This document shows, in pieces, positions 1-10,675 of a stretch of DNA of 64,000 nucleotides. A program made the translations under genes and the position numbers. The notes under the pieces are model-generated. The model did not search any database. It saw only the letters and a program-made list of their open reading frames with translations, and was not told the origin of the DNA. Source of the DNA: Vibrio sp. NTOU-M3 (GTDB lineage: Bacteria; Pseudomonadota; Gammaproteobacteria; Enterobacterales; Vibrionaceae). Where the stretch lies: positions 744,001 to 808,000 of the forward strand of contig NZ_CP162101.1 in the NCBI RefSeq assembly GCF_040869035.1, in the 5' to 3' direction. Positions within the stretch are counted from its first letter, which is position 1; each line of letters starts with the position of its first letter.

Positions 1-191
1 GGTGTTAAGGCAATTCTACGGATGTGACGAATGAACAATTTACAACCAATTTCATCTTCCAGCTGCTTGATGCGGTAGCTTACCGCGCCTTGAGTGATAC
101 CAAATCTGCGTCCTGCTTCCGTGAAACTCAAGGTTTCTGCTATCGCCAAAAATAGATAGATATTGTTGTGATTTGCACTGGTTCTTAACAT
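1..191 (-). CDS. LysR-family regulator, N-terminal fragment cut by window edge
   Basis: The reverse strand encodes 63 residues from an ATG at 191 preceded by a strong AGGAGG (197-202) and runs off the window start. The peptide has the classic LysR winged helix-turn-helix layout: a FLAIAETLSFTEAGRRFGIT helix pair, then AVSYRIKQLEDEIGCKLF. It is divergent from the GH4-ChbG-PTS operon, the usual arrangement for a LysR regulator controlling its neighbour. The effector domain is outside the window, so the ligand cannot be guessed. Confidence 0.85.
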   Translation of the reverse strand, partial: MLRTSANHNNIYLFLAIAETLSFTEAGRRFGITQGAVSYRIKQLEDEIGCKLFIRHIRRIALT

Positions 192-204
192 ATCGTCCTC
201 CTTT

Positions 205-229
205 CATGAATTAACTGTGTTAATTCATG
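205..229. promoter_or_regulatory. 25-bp palindromic operator between LysR gene and GH4 operon
   Basis: CATGAATTAAC and its exact reverse complement GTTAATTCATG are separated by TGT. A third half-site, TTAATTCATG, lies at 273-282. The palindrome sits just upstream of the LysR gene's ribosome binding site and inside the divergent promoter region, so it is a good candidate binding site for that regulator. It also contains the ATG at 227 that would otherwise lengthen the GH4 gene. Confidence 0.6.
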
Positions 230-304
230 AGGCTCAAAATACAATTTGATGGTTTGTTATGCAATCATAAAATTAATTCATGTCACCGAAATAGGTATTT
301 CAAC

Positions 305-1642
305 ATGAATAAATTATTAAAAGTTGCTGTCATTGGCGCAGGCTCAAGCTACACCCCTGAACTGGTCGAAGGATTACTAAAGCGCCAAGATACGTTGCCG
401 ATTGGTGAGCTGTGGCTGGTTGATATCGAAGAAAGCTGGTGGAAAGCGGAGATCATCTATGGCTTAACCAAACGCATGGTTGAAAAAGTGGGTAGTCAGA
501 TGAAGGTTCATTTGACGAGTAACCGGGAAGATGCGCTAACCAATGCGGATTATGTATGTTCTCAGTTCCGTGCAGGTTGCCTTGAAAGCCGAGTTAGAGA
601 TGAAAATATTGCTGCTACTCACGGCATGATCGCGCAAGAAACCAATGGCATTGTCGGTTTAGTTAATGCTTTCCGTACGATTCCAGTGGCACTGGATATC
701 GCTCGTGAAATGGAAGAACTGTGCCCTGATGCGTGGCTGCTCAACTTCACCAATCCATCGGGCATGGTGACCGAAGCTATCTTGCAAAACAGCACAACCA
801 AGACCATTGGCTTATGTAATGTTCCAGTAAACATGGAACGTGGCGCAATGGAGTTACTTGACGCTGAAAGTGATGACTTCTTTATTCAGATCGCCGGGTT
901 GAACCACCTAGTGTGGGCACGGCAGATTATCCATCACAATCAAGACAAAATGCAGTTCATCATCGATCAAGTACTTGCAGGTAATGACAAAATGCGCCCG
1001 CAGAACATTGCGCAGTTTACATGGTCTAGCGCTTTGCTGAAAAACATGAACATGCTGCCTTGCTCATACCTTCGTTATTACTACGCCAGTGAAGATATCT
1101 TGGAAAAAGAGAGTGCCACAAACAGCCAAACAAAAAATAGGGCTGATGTGGTGAAAGAGATCGAGCAAAAGCTCTTTGATGTTTATCGCAATGAAGCATT
1201 GAACGAGAAGCCGAAAGAGCTTGAACTTCGTGGTGGCCAATACTACTCAGAATCTGCCTGCAAGATCATGAATGCGATTCACAACAATACTGGCGAAATC
1301 ATGCACGTGAATACCATCAATAACGGCACGATTGCTGGTTTGCCTGATGATTGTGTGGTGGAAGTCAGTTCGATAATCCGCAGCTCAGGCGCGCATCCAC
1401 TGAATGTTGCTCCCTTCCCGCAAGACACCTTGCGTCTATTGCAAACAATGAAAACATTCGAGCAGCTCACCGTTCAATCTGCGATTGCGGGGGACGTATC
1501 ACTGGCACTACGTGCGCTGACCATTAATCCGATTGTAGGAACTGGCCTCAAACTGGAAAGGGCGCTGAAAGATATACTGACGCAAAATACCCCTCAACTT
1601 CCTCAATTCAACCCCTCTGATTTTGACGTTCTTCAGGGGTAA
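305..1642 (+). CDS. Glycoside hydrolase family 4 (6-phospho-glycosidase, ChbF/CelF-like)
   Basis: The 445-residue protein starts with a Rossmann NAD-binding motif (KVAVIGAGSSYTPELVEG) typical of GH4, and carries the family's NPSGMVTEA, GLCNVP and GLNHLVW segments; the Cys and His in the last two bind the catalytic metal. GH4 enzymes hydrolyse phosphorylated disaccharides in the cytoplasm by an NAD- and Mn-dependent redox mechanism. An in-frame ATG at 227 adds 26 residues, but it lies inside an operator palindrome and lacks a ribosome binding site; the ATG at 305 gives normal family length. It is followed by a ChbG-type deacetylase after 2 nt and a PTS permease, so a phosphorylated chitobiose- or cellobiose-like substrate is inferred; exact specificity is unknown. 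Confidence 0.88.
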   Translation: MNKLLKVAVIGAGSSYTPELVEGLLKRQDTLPIGELWLVDIEESWWKAEIIYGLTKRMVEKVGSQMKVHLTSNREDALTNADYVCSQFRAGCLESRVRDENIAATHGMIAQETNGIVGLVNAFRTIPVALDIAREMEELCPDAWLLNFTNPSGMVTEAILQNSTTKTIGLCNVPVNMERGAMELLDAESDDFFIQIAGLNHLVWARQIIHHNQDKMQFIIDQVLAGNDKMRPQNIAQFTWSSALLKNMNMLPCSYLRYYYASEDILEKESATNSQTKNRADVVKEIEQKLFDVYRNEALNEKPKELELRGGQYYSESACKIMNAIHNNTGEIMHVNTINNGTIAGLPDDCVVEVSSIIRSSGAHPLNVAPFPQDTLRLLQTMKTFEQLTVQSAIAGDVSLALRALTINPIVGTGLKLERALKDILTQNTPQLPQFNPSDFDVLQG

Positions 1643-1644
1643 AC

Positions 1645-2412
1645 ATGAAATTGATCATTAATGCCGATGATTTTGGATTAACCAAAAGCGTCAACAAAGC
1701 GATCGTGGAGGCAATGACTCATGGCGTGGTCTCCTCTACGACATTGATGGTGAATCAATCAGGGACGTTAGATGCTGTGGACTTAATTGCAACCCACCAG
1801 CTGAAAGGCGTTGGATTGCACGTTAATTTAACGTTAGGCAAACCTGTTTCAGATCCGAGTGATATCCCAACCTTGGTTGATGACTCTGGGCACTTTCATT
1901 GCCGGCAGTATCTACTGGACAATGCGGAGCGAGTTAACTCTGAACACGTCTTTCTTGAAGCGATGAATCAATACACCAAAGCGATTGAACTGGGTGTGGC
2001 GGTTGATCATGTTGATTCACATCATTTCTCTGCATTTTTGCCGAATGTCAGAGAGGGTTTTATCAAGTTCGTTAATGCGATTAATTTGCCAACAAGAAGA
2101 GCAGATTACTATGTACGTGATCTTTCCTTGTTGAAGGTAAAAACCACAGACCGATTTAGTGCTGAGTTCTTTGATGAAAAAGCCACTCTGCATGATTTAA
2201 AGCAAATCATTTCCGAATCGAAAAACGAAGGTGGAATGGAGGTGTTAGAAGTAATGGCCCATCCGGGCTATTCCGATGCTTCGCTTGCAGCGCTTTCATC
2301 ATATACAGAGCGCCGTGAGCAAGAGCTTGAAATCTTACTATCCGGCGCACTGAAAGACTGGCTGTATCGAGAGCAAATAGAGTTAATCAACTTTGAAGGA
2401 TTACAACAATGA
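1645..2412 (+). CDS. chbG: ChbG/YdjC-family carbohydrate deacetylase
   Basis: The 255-residue protein has the YdjC-family N-terminal metal motif (IINADDFGLT), a central VDHVDSHHF motif and a late MAHPGYSD motif, giving the Asp and His ligands of this deacetylase fold. ChbG in E. coli removes one acetyl group from phosphorylated chitobiose and chitotriose so that the phospho-glycosidase can act. Its position directly after a GH4 gene and its ATGA overlap with the next PTS gene match that role. The exact acetylated substrate is inferred from context. Confidence 0.85.
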   Translation: MKLIINADDFGLTKSVNKAIVEAMTHGVVSSTTLMVNQSGTLDAVDLIATHQLKGVGLHVNLTLGKPVSDPSDIPTLVDDSGHFHCRQYLLDNAERVNSEHVFLEAMNQYTKAIELGVAVDHVDSHHFSAFLPNVREGFIKFVNAINLPTRRADYYVRDLSLLKVKTTDRFSAEFFDEKATLHDLKQIISESKNEGGMEVLEVMAHPGYSDASLAALSSYTERREQELEILLSGALKDWLYREQIELINFEGLQQ

Positions 2413-3869
2413 AAATCAATCTGTTTGGATATCTACAAAAAGTTGGACAAGCATTGATGATCCCCATTGCAGCGCTACCCGCAGCTGCAATTTTAATGGG
2501 GATTGGATACTGGATTGATCCAACTGGGTGGGGACACGACAATCAAATCGCAGCTTTCCTGATTAAGTCAGGAGGCGCGATCCTTAAGAACATACCCATT
2601 TTGTTTGCGGTCGGCATTGCCTTTGGTATGTCGAAAGACAGAGACGGCTCTGCGGCATTGTCAGGATTGCTGTGCTGGTTGGTAGTGATGGCGCTGTTAC
2701 AACCGTCGAACATGGCAATGATAAAGGGCATCAATGTTGAAGAGGTACCAGCTTCATTTAATAAGGTGAACAACCAATTTCTCGCTATTGTTGTTGGTAT
2801 TGTCGTTGCTGCTATTTATAACCGTTTCTCAGAGACTCAACTTCCTAAAGCACTTTCCTTTTTTAGTGGCAAACGACTGGTTCCAATCCTGTCTTCAATT
2901 GCTGGCATCTTTATCTCTGGCTTGTTTATGGAAATTTGGGACGGTATGTTCAGCGGTATCACCAGTTTTGGTACTTGGATGTACGCCCAAGACTCAATAG
3001 GTGCAGGGCTGTTTGGTTTCTTCAACCGAATATTGATACCGACAGGACTGCATCATGCACTTAACCCCGTCTTTTGGTATGACGTTGCTGGTATCAATGA
3101 CTTACCGACTTTCCTTGGCGGCGCGCAATCCATCGCAGACGGAGCTGGGCAACCCGGTGTGACTGGTCGTTATATGGCAGGCTTTTTCCCAGTAATGATG
3201 TTCGGCTTACCTGCTGCTGGTCTTGCGATGTATGTTACGGCGCATAAAAAGAACAAAACTCGTGTTGCTTCATTGGTTGTCGCTGCGTCATTTGCTTCCT
3301 TTTTTACTGGAGTGACTGAGCCTTTAGAGTTCGCATTTATGTTTGCGGCACCTGTGTTGTTTATTCTTCATGCGGTATTGATGGGATTGTCGATGTATAT
3401 CGCGTCTTCAATGGAGTGGATCTCGGGGTTCGGTTTTTCCGCGGGTTTAGTGGATTTAGTTCTCCAAGCGCGCAATCCATTAGCAACAAACTGGTACATG
3501 CTGATCCCACAAGGGCTCGTTTTTGCCGTCATTTACTTTGTTACTTTCCGTTTCGCGATTCTTAAGTTTGACCTTAAAACCTTGGGTCGTGAGAGTGAAT
3601 CTAAAACCACCGCAGAACCTGCGCCGCAATCTAGCCTATCTGACTTAGCTAATGGGTATATTCAGGCGTGTGGCGGTAAAGACAACTTAACGGAAATCAA
3701 TGCATGCATTACCCGTTTGCGCCTTTCTGTTACGGACAAGTCATTAGTGAACGATGACGCGATTCGAGCGCTTGGTGCAATGGGCATCGTGCATGTTGGT
3801 GAGCAAAACCTGCAGATTATTGTTGGGCCTCAGGCCGAACCGATCAGCTTACTTATGAAAAAAGCGTAG
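2409..3869 (+). CDS. PTS EIICB permease, glucose/maltose/GlcNAc family
   Basis: This 486-residue membrane protein begins with the EIIC signature LQKVGQALMIPIAALPAA, carries the conserved GLHHALNPVFWY and TGVTEPLEF substrate-site segments and ends in an EIIB domain with phosphorylatable Cys433 in ACITRLRLS. There is no EIIA domain, so it probably takes phosphate from the soluble glucose EIIA (Crr). The start codon overlaps the chbG stop (ATGA), indicating translational coupling. With the GH4 enzyme and ChbG it forms an uptake-phosphorylation-cleavage pathway, most likely for a GlcNAc- or glucose-containing disaccharide. Confidence 0.88.
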   Translation: MKINLFGYLQKVGQALMIPIAALPAAAILMGIGYWIDPTGWGHDNQIAAFLIKSGGAILKNIPILFAVGIAFGMSKDRDGSAALSGLLCWLVVMALLQPSNMAMIKGINVEEVPASFNKVNNQFLAIVVGIVVAAIYNRFSETQLPKALSFFSGKRLVPILSSIAGIFISGLFMEIWDGMFSGITSFGTWMYAQDSIGAGLFGFFNRILIPTGLHHALNPVFWYDVAGINDLPTFLGGAQSIADGAGQPGVTGRYMAGFFPVMMFGLPAAGLAMYVTAHKKNKTRVASLVVAASFASFFTGVTEPLEFAFMFAAPVLFILHAVLMGLSMYIASSMEWISGFGFSAGLVDLVLQARNPLATNWYMLIPQGLVFAVIYFVTFRFAILKFDLKTLGRESESKTTAEPAPQSSLSDLANGYIQACGGKDNLTEINACITRLRLSVTDKSLVNDDAIRALGAMGIVHVGEQNLQIIVGPQAEPISLLMKKA

Positions 3870-3877
3870 GGGCGTCT

Positions 3878-4789
3878 ATGTCTGGTAACACTTTTCTTCG
3901 GCTACCTGTAACACTGATGTCCACTGTGATGAGTGTTGCTGGACTGGCGCTTGCGATAAAAAAATCAGAAATTGACTTGCTTGACTCCGCATCGACAATG
4001 ATTGCTGCGGTTGCAGTAATCCTTCTGTTATGTGTCACTCTGAGTGTTTTGATTCGTTATGTTGTTAAATCCAAACACCATATTGAAGAGATGGAAAACC
4101 TCATTAGCCGGAACTTCATGTGTTGCAGCACGATCAGCTTGTTTCTGATTTCAGGTCTGCTACACAGTTCACTGATATGGCAGTGTGGGGCGGCAATTCA
4201 GCTACCGCTGCTCATGTTTATTGTTATTCGTTGGATATACAACGACAAAAAACTGATGCCAAGTATCAATCCCACCTTTCTGATCCCACCGTTGGCCAAT
4301 GTTGTGTGCTCTGTTTTTGCGCCTGTAGAGTATCGGGAGTTTGGTTTTTTTATGTTTTCTTCCGGCGTCATGATAGGGGCTTCTGTTTATCTGGTGGTGC
4401 TTCATCGGATGATGACGGGAAGCGTGATCCCTAAATTGCTTTATCCGACCTATTTTATTTTGCTTGCAACACCTTCGATGTTTTTCTTGGGATATCAAAA
4501 CCTGACTTATGGCGTAACGATCTTGGGGATGGTGTTCTATGGTTGGGCGTTGGCGGCGTTATTCGGTTTAGTGCTAAATGCCAGTGCGTTTAAACAGCTT
4601 GATTTTAGTTTGGCGTTTTGGGCGTACGCATTCCCATTGGCGGCTTTCACCTCTGCCACGTATCAGTTTTTAAGCTTGGTGTCTGGTCCGAAATGGGTAG
4701 GGCATAGCGCGTTGTTGGCCACTTTTGTGGTTTATTGTTTCGTGCTGATTAAAACCAGCCAGAATAGAAAGGCATTGTTGTTGCACTAG
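3878..4789 (+). CDS. TDT-family (TehA/SLAC1-like) membrane transporter
   Basis: The 303-residue protein has about ten hydrophobic segments, and LRLPVTLMSTVMSVAGLALA near the start, NPTFLIPPLANVVC in the middle and FWAYAFPLAAFTSA late are characteristic of the tellurite-resistance/dicarboxylate transporter family. Members are anion channels or exporters. It starts 8 nt after the PTS gene behind AGGGG, so it belongs to the sugar operon; it might export an acidic product, but nothing in the sequence shows the substrate. Confidence 0.75.
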   Translation: MSGNTFLRLPVTLMSTVMSVAGLALAIKKSEIDLLDSASTMIAAVAVILLLCVTLSVLIRYVVKSKHHIEEMENLISRNFMCCSTISLFLISGLLHSSLIWQCGAAIQLPLLMFIVIRWIYNDKKLMPSINPTFLIPPLANVVCSVFAPVEYREFGFFMFSSGVMIGASVYLVVLHRMMTGSVIPKLLYPTYFILLATPSMFFLGYQNLTYGVTILGMVFYGWALAALFGLVLNASAFKQLDFSLAFWAYAFPLAAFTSATYQFLSLVSGPKWVGHSALLATFVVYCFVLIKTSQNRKALLLH

Positions 4790-4858
4790 GAACAACAATA
4801 CCGAGAAGTTTGATGGAGCGAAAGATTTGTAAAAAGGTCAGTGTGTTTAACTCTTACC

Positions 4859-5356
4859 TTAAAAACCGCCTGCCCATTGATCAAATGCGCAGATATTATC
4901 AAGCTCTTGCTGGCTTCTTGGAGCCGGGTAGTACGGCAGTCTCAATAACTCGTCACTTGGCAGTAATTGCCAGTCTGGGCTAATTTTCCTTCGTTTTAAT
5001 TTGCCGTCTATTCTCAAATACATGTAGTAGCCATCGGTGTGCGTGTTGGCGTAGCTTGCGATGGTTGCTGTGTTGCCACAAGGCAGTTTTACACGACGCC
5101 CTAGCGGGAAAAGTTGATGGAGGGCGAAGCTGACTTGTGCATCTTCCAGTATGCCTTGTTTGAATCTTGCCAACCCAATTGCGGTTGAGGTCGCTCTTGG
5201 TGACCAACCCGTTATGGCTAACCCTTTTAGTGAATCTTGAAACGGCTTCCCTTTGGCAACGCCTTCATTGCTAATGAATTGGACGGTGACAACATCGTCC
5301 GTTTGTTCAAGGATTTGCAAAAATTGTTCGCCAGTTTTGTCAGCCAGTAGACGCAT
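4859..5356 (-). CDS. Hypothetical protein, unknown family
   Basis: The frame encodes 165 residues from ATG at 5356; an upstream TTG at 5455 would add 33 residues, but neither start has a strong ribosome binding site. The protein is soluble and mixed alpha/beta with no signal peptide. A central stretch, FPLGRRVKLPCGNTATIASY, resembles a small beta-barrel turn, but I do not recognise a family. It is convergent with the TDT gene and divergent from the small gene at 5680. Confidence 0.6.
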   Translation of the reverse strand: MRLLADKTGEQFLQILEQTDDVVTVQFISNEGVAKGKPFQDSLKGLAITGWSPRATSTAIGLARFKQGILEDAQVSFALHQLFPLGRRVKLPCGNTATIASYANTHTDGYYMYLRIDGKLKRRKISPDWQLLPSDELLRLPYYPAPRSQQELDNICAFDQWAGGF

Positions 5357-5679
5357 AATAAGAGTTTGAGTTATCTGATGGTTGGGCTTAGTGAAACGGA
5401 TTTTTATACTAAGGGGATTGATCTTCGTTAACTTGCCCTGAGATCGAAGAATCAATATTAGGTCAATCGCAACAATGAATCACTTACATTCATAGATGTC
5501 TCACTAAAACTTGCAGTCGAATTGTGAGCGAATCACATTTTGACAACTTACTCAGAATCCATGTTGTGGTGGGCTAGCGGATAGTTCATTGGCTGCTAGA
5601 TTGAAACAATAATGTTTGTTGGAGCAAATCAAAGGAAGGATTTGTGAGTCAGCGATGACGTTTGGGTAAGGAGAATACA

Positions 5680-5901
5680 ATGAACGATTTCTTTAAACAG
5701 GCACGCGGTAAGCGAAAGAAGCATCAACAACAAGAAAAGCCAATCAATCTTCAGCTACAAGCGGATTGCCAAGAGCTTGATTCAACATTTGAGGCCACTC
5801 TAACAGGGCGACAGCTTGAGAAAGAGCTCAAAACCAAACGGCGTCAAATTGAACAACTTAAACAGAGCCACCAAGAGCGAGAGCAAAAGTATTTTAAGTA
5901 G
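5680..5901 (+). CDS. Small charged hypothetical protein
   Basis: The 73-residue product starts at ATG 5680 behind a good AAGGAG; the in-frame GTG-type start 18 nt earlier is less likely. It is very rich in Lys, Gln and Glu and appears to be one or two amphipathic helices (LEKELKTKRRQIEQLKQSHQ), so probably a short coiled coil. No signal peptide and no recognised family. Confidence 0.6.
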   Translation: MNDFFKQARGKRKKHQQQEKPINLQLQADCQELDSTFEATLTGRQLEKELKTKRRQIEQLKQSHQEREQKYFK

Positions 5902-5907
5902 CGGCAA

Positions 5908-5934
5908 TAAAAAAGGGGCTGCTCGGACAGCCCC
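5908..5934 (-). terminator. Rho-independent terminator of the aga operon
   Basis: GGGGCTG (5915-5921) pairs with CAGCCCC (5928-5934), and the A7 run at 5908-5914 becomes a U-tract on the reverse strand. It lies 36 nt beyond the stop of agaY. Confidence 0.85.
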
Positions 5935-5969
5935 ATTGGGTAACACCTATAGGGGGTTGGTGTTAAAAA

Positions 5970-7997
<2,028 letters not shown>

Positions 7998-8008
<11 letters not shown>

Positions 8009-8432
8009 CGTCGCAGGTTTCCTGTGTCTTGCTTTGCTGCAATTCGTCGGCGAGCGAGGTCATCCCTCGGTGGCCACATTCGAGGGCTTGCTGACGAAAC
8101 TCAAGTAAGTTGAGCTCATCGCGTTCAAGCAGCATTTCAGCAACCATTTGTAAATTTGTACCAGTCACGACTTCGATGTCATTTCGCTCTTGGCTGAGCA
8201 AAGAAGCGGTGCGAAAAGGCGTACCACCAAGCAGATCGGTTAAAAATACGATTCCTTCACCGTTGTCATGCAGTGAAATGGCATCGCGCATTGCACTCTC
8301 TAACTGTGGTGTGGTCATGTCGACCGGAAAATCGATGGCCTGAAATTGCGGTTGCTCACCGATGACTTGATGAATTGCCTTTTCGATGCCAGATGCAAAC
8401 CCACCGTGGCCTGAAAGAATGACTGCAATCAT
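7998..8432 (-). CDS. agaF: PTS EIIA component, mannose family, GalNAc-specific
   Basis: At 144 residues this is a stand-alone EIIA of the mannose/sorbose family. The start MIAVILSGHGGFASG places the phosphorylated His at residue 9, and FLTDLLGGTPF is the typical second signature. It passes phosphate from HPr to AgaV. The start is behind GGGAGAAAAC and the gene is tightly packed with agaA. Confidence 0.9.
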
Positions 8433-8494
8433 ATGTTTTCTCCCAAATATGGGGCCGACATTCCGGCCCCAGAATCTTGCTGTTTAATTAGGCG

Positions 8495-9379
8495 TTAAAG
8501 AAAGCCAGCAAAGCGGCCAACAATGCCTAACGCCACGGTGATACCGATGAGACGAAGTGGGCTCCAGCCACGCTTAACTAGCGCATACATGCACAAGGTG
8601 TAAACCAGTGGTAAGAAGGCTGGCATCAGCTTGTCGATCACATCAGCTTGCAACTTAACTACGGCATCACCTGCGGTGATTTCGGCGGTGGTGGATAGGC
8701 GTACATAGGTCGCGACCAAAGCACCAATGACCGTCATACCAACCATTGAAGCGGCATGGCCGACTTTTTTGGTATTGGCTTTAATGACAGGGATGGCTGC
8801 TACGCCCATACGGTAGGCGTAATGGGCTAAACCAAAACGCAAACCAAAGTGCACCACGTTAAACAGCACAATAAAGAACACTGCGCCCATGATGGAGCCT
8901 TGCAACGCGAGGTCAGCACCAATACCACCACAAATCGGCAGCAGCGTGAGCCAGAACATCGCGTCACCAATACCTCCCATTGGGGCACCAACGGCGATTT
9001 TGGTACTCTGGATACTGTTGATGTTCTGTTTAGAACGCTCCATCGCCAACACGATACCCATGACGAAAGTCACCAAGAATGGGTGGGTATTGAAGAAGCC
9101 CATGTGGCCCTGCATTGCTTTGGAAAGGTCCGCTTTATTGGTGTGGATCTTTTTCAGTGCCGGTAGTAGGCCGTACAGCCAACCGGAAGCTTGCATACGC
9201 TCAAAGTTGAAAGAGGCTTGCAGCAACAGTGAGCGCCACGCCATGCGGTTGATGTCTGATTTAGTGAGCTCGGCACCAATCTCTTTATTTTCATATTCGT
9301 CTGCGGCTACACCCGGCGCAGGTTTTACCGTTGCGTCGTTGGCCGATACTTTTAGTGCATTACTTACATTAGATTCCAT
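8495..9379 (-). CDS. agaE: PTS EIID membrane component, mannose family
   Basis: The 294-residue protein carries EIID hallmarks: LLQASFNFERMQASGWLYGL, HLGFFNTHPF-like text (GHMGFFNTHPF) and GAPMGGIGDAMFWLTLLPI, then several membrane segments. With AgaW it forms the membrane channel of the GalNAc PTS. The start overlaps the end of agaW by 11 nt. The N-terminal 45 residues are a hydrophilic extension before the first signature, longer than in some family members. Confidence 0.9.
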   Translation of the reverse strand: MESNVSNALKVSANDATVKPAPGVAADEYENKEIGAELTKSDINRMAWRSLLLQASFNFERMQASGWLYGLLPALKKIHTNKADLSKAMQGHMGFFNTHPFLVTFVMGIVLAMERSKQNINSIQSTKIAVGAPMGGIGDAMFWLTLLPICGGIGADLALQGSIMGAVFFIVLFNVVHFGLRFGLAHYAYRMGVAAIPVIKANTKKVGHAASMVGMTVIGALVATYVRLSTTAEITAGDAVVKLQADVIDKLMPAFLPLVYTLCMYALVKRGWSPLRLIGITVALGIVGRFAGFL

Positions 9380-10145
9380 CTTCTAAGTCCTCTGCTTGAG
9401 TGGCCGCTGGGGTTGGTTCTGATTTACGCATAAAGTCGATGATTGCCATGGCAGTTGCTGCTGCAGCAATCGCAAGGATTGGAAGTTCTACCCATGCCGC
9501 TGCGACAAAGCCGAGGATGAAATATGGGATGTAGGCATTCTTCATCATGATTTTCATCAGCACAGCGAAACCGATAGCAGGCATAATGCCGCCGGCAACG
9601 CCAAGGCCATCAATCAACTCTTTTGGTAGCGCTGCCACCATGGTGCCGGCGTGCTCGGCACCCAGATAAATTGGGAGGAAAGCGCAAAGGAAGTAGAAAG
9701 TGCCGAGTACTGCCAATGCCATGTAGTTCACGCGTTCAATACCATCGGTATCGGCGGCTTGTGCATACTCGTCACACTTGGACATGACCGCAGACATCAA
9801 GGAGAACAATAGGGTGATGCCCATTTGTACGGCAACGGCAAACGGAACGGCTACCCCGACCGCCACATTCGGCTCAACCTTGGTGGTGATGGCGAACGTG
9901 GTACCAACGATGGTTCCGATGATCACGTTTGGTGGCTGAGCACCTGCCAGCGGTGCCAGACCCATCCAGATGAGTTCAAGCGTACCACCGACCAAAATGC
10001 CGGTTTCTAGATCGCCCAGTATCAGTCCGACTAACGGACCCAATACCACCGGACGGTGGAAGTGGGTCAGACCGTTAAACAGATCTAAACCAGCGAAGAA
10101 GGCAAGGATGCCAAGCATTAATGCTTGTAATAGTCCTATTTCCAT
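9369..10145 (-). CDS. agaW: PTS EIIC membrane component, mannose family
   Basis: The 258-residue, strongly hydrophobic protein has the EIIC-sorbose family pattern: GLTHFHRPVVLGPLVGLILG followed by LVGGTLELIWMGLAPLAGAQPP. It is the sugar-translocating subunit, working with AgaE. It lies 18 nt after agaV in the same operon and overlaps agaE. Confidence 0.9.
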   Translation of the reverse strand: MEIGLLQALMLGILAFFAGLDLFNGLTHFHRPVVLGPLVGLILGDLETGILVGGTLELIWMGLAPLAGAQPPNVIIGTIVGTTFAITTKVEPNVAVGVAVPFAVAVQMGITLLFSLMSAVMSKCDEYAQAADTDGIERVNYMALAVLGTFYFLCAFLPIYLGAEHAGTMVAALPKELIDGLGVAGGIMPAIGFAVLMKIMMKNAYIPYFILGFVAAAWVELPILAIAAAATAMAIIDFMRKSEPTPAATQAEDLEDGI

Positions 10146-10163
10146 AGCGGTTGTCCTTATAAA

Positions 10164-10637
10164 TTAAATGAGTGTATAGAGGTCAGTTGCACTTTCTGTT
10201 GGCACGCCCTGAACAGAACAAGTCACGCCGAGTGCTTTTAGTTTTTCAAATTCCGCCACGTCTTCGTTGTCGACCGAAACGGTTTTGGAAATTTGCTTTT
10301 TGCCGTCTGTGTAGTGCATGTTGCCAACGTTAATCTTGTCGATTGGCACGCCTGCTTCTACCAGCTTGCGAAAGTCTTCTGGGGTGCGTGCAACCAACAA
10401 GATGCGTTGTCGGTCTGCCGCCTTATGAATGGTGTCGATGGTTTTTTGCACTGACCAAAAACGGATCGCTATCCCATCAGCCAAAACCATTTCCATTAGG
10501 TGTTGTTGCATGTCGTCTTCGGCGACTTCATCGTTCACCACCACAATGATGTTGGCATCGGCAAAGCCGACCCATTGCACACCAACTTGGCCGTGAACAA
10601 GGCGCTCATCAATTCGACTCAGTACAATATTTGGCAT
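10164..10637 (-). CDS. agaV: PTS EIIB component, mannose family, GalNAc-specific
   Basis: This 157-residue cytoplasmic EIIB carries RIDERLVHGQVGVQW, with the phosphorylated His at residue 15. It receives phosphate from AgaF and transfers it to the incoming sugar at AgaW/AgaE. Length and motif are normal for the mannose/sorbose EIIB family. Confidence 0.9.
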   Translation of the reverse strand: MPNIVLSRIDERLVHGQVGVQWVGFADANIIVVVNDEVAEDDMQQHLMEMVLADGIAIRFWSVQKTIDTIHKAADRQRILLVARTPEDFRKLVEAGVPIDKINVGNMHYTDGKKQISKTVSVDNEDVAEFEKLKALGVTCSVQGVPTESATDLYTLI

Positions 10638-10675
10638 AATCGTGTTCCTTCAATTCATTCTGAAATTTGTAATGG

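Noticed and set aside
227..304. N-terminal extension of the GH4 enzyme from ATG 227
   Set aside because: The ATG lies in an operator palindrome, lacks a ribosome binding site, and the extra 26 residues precede the conserved NAD-binding start.
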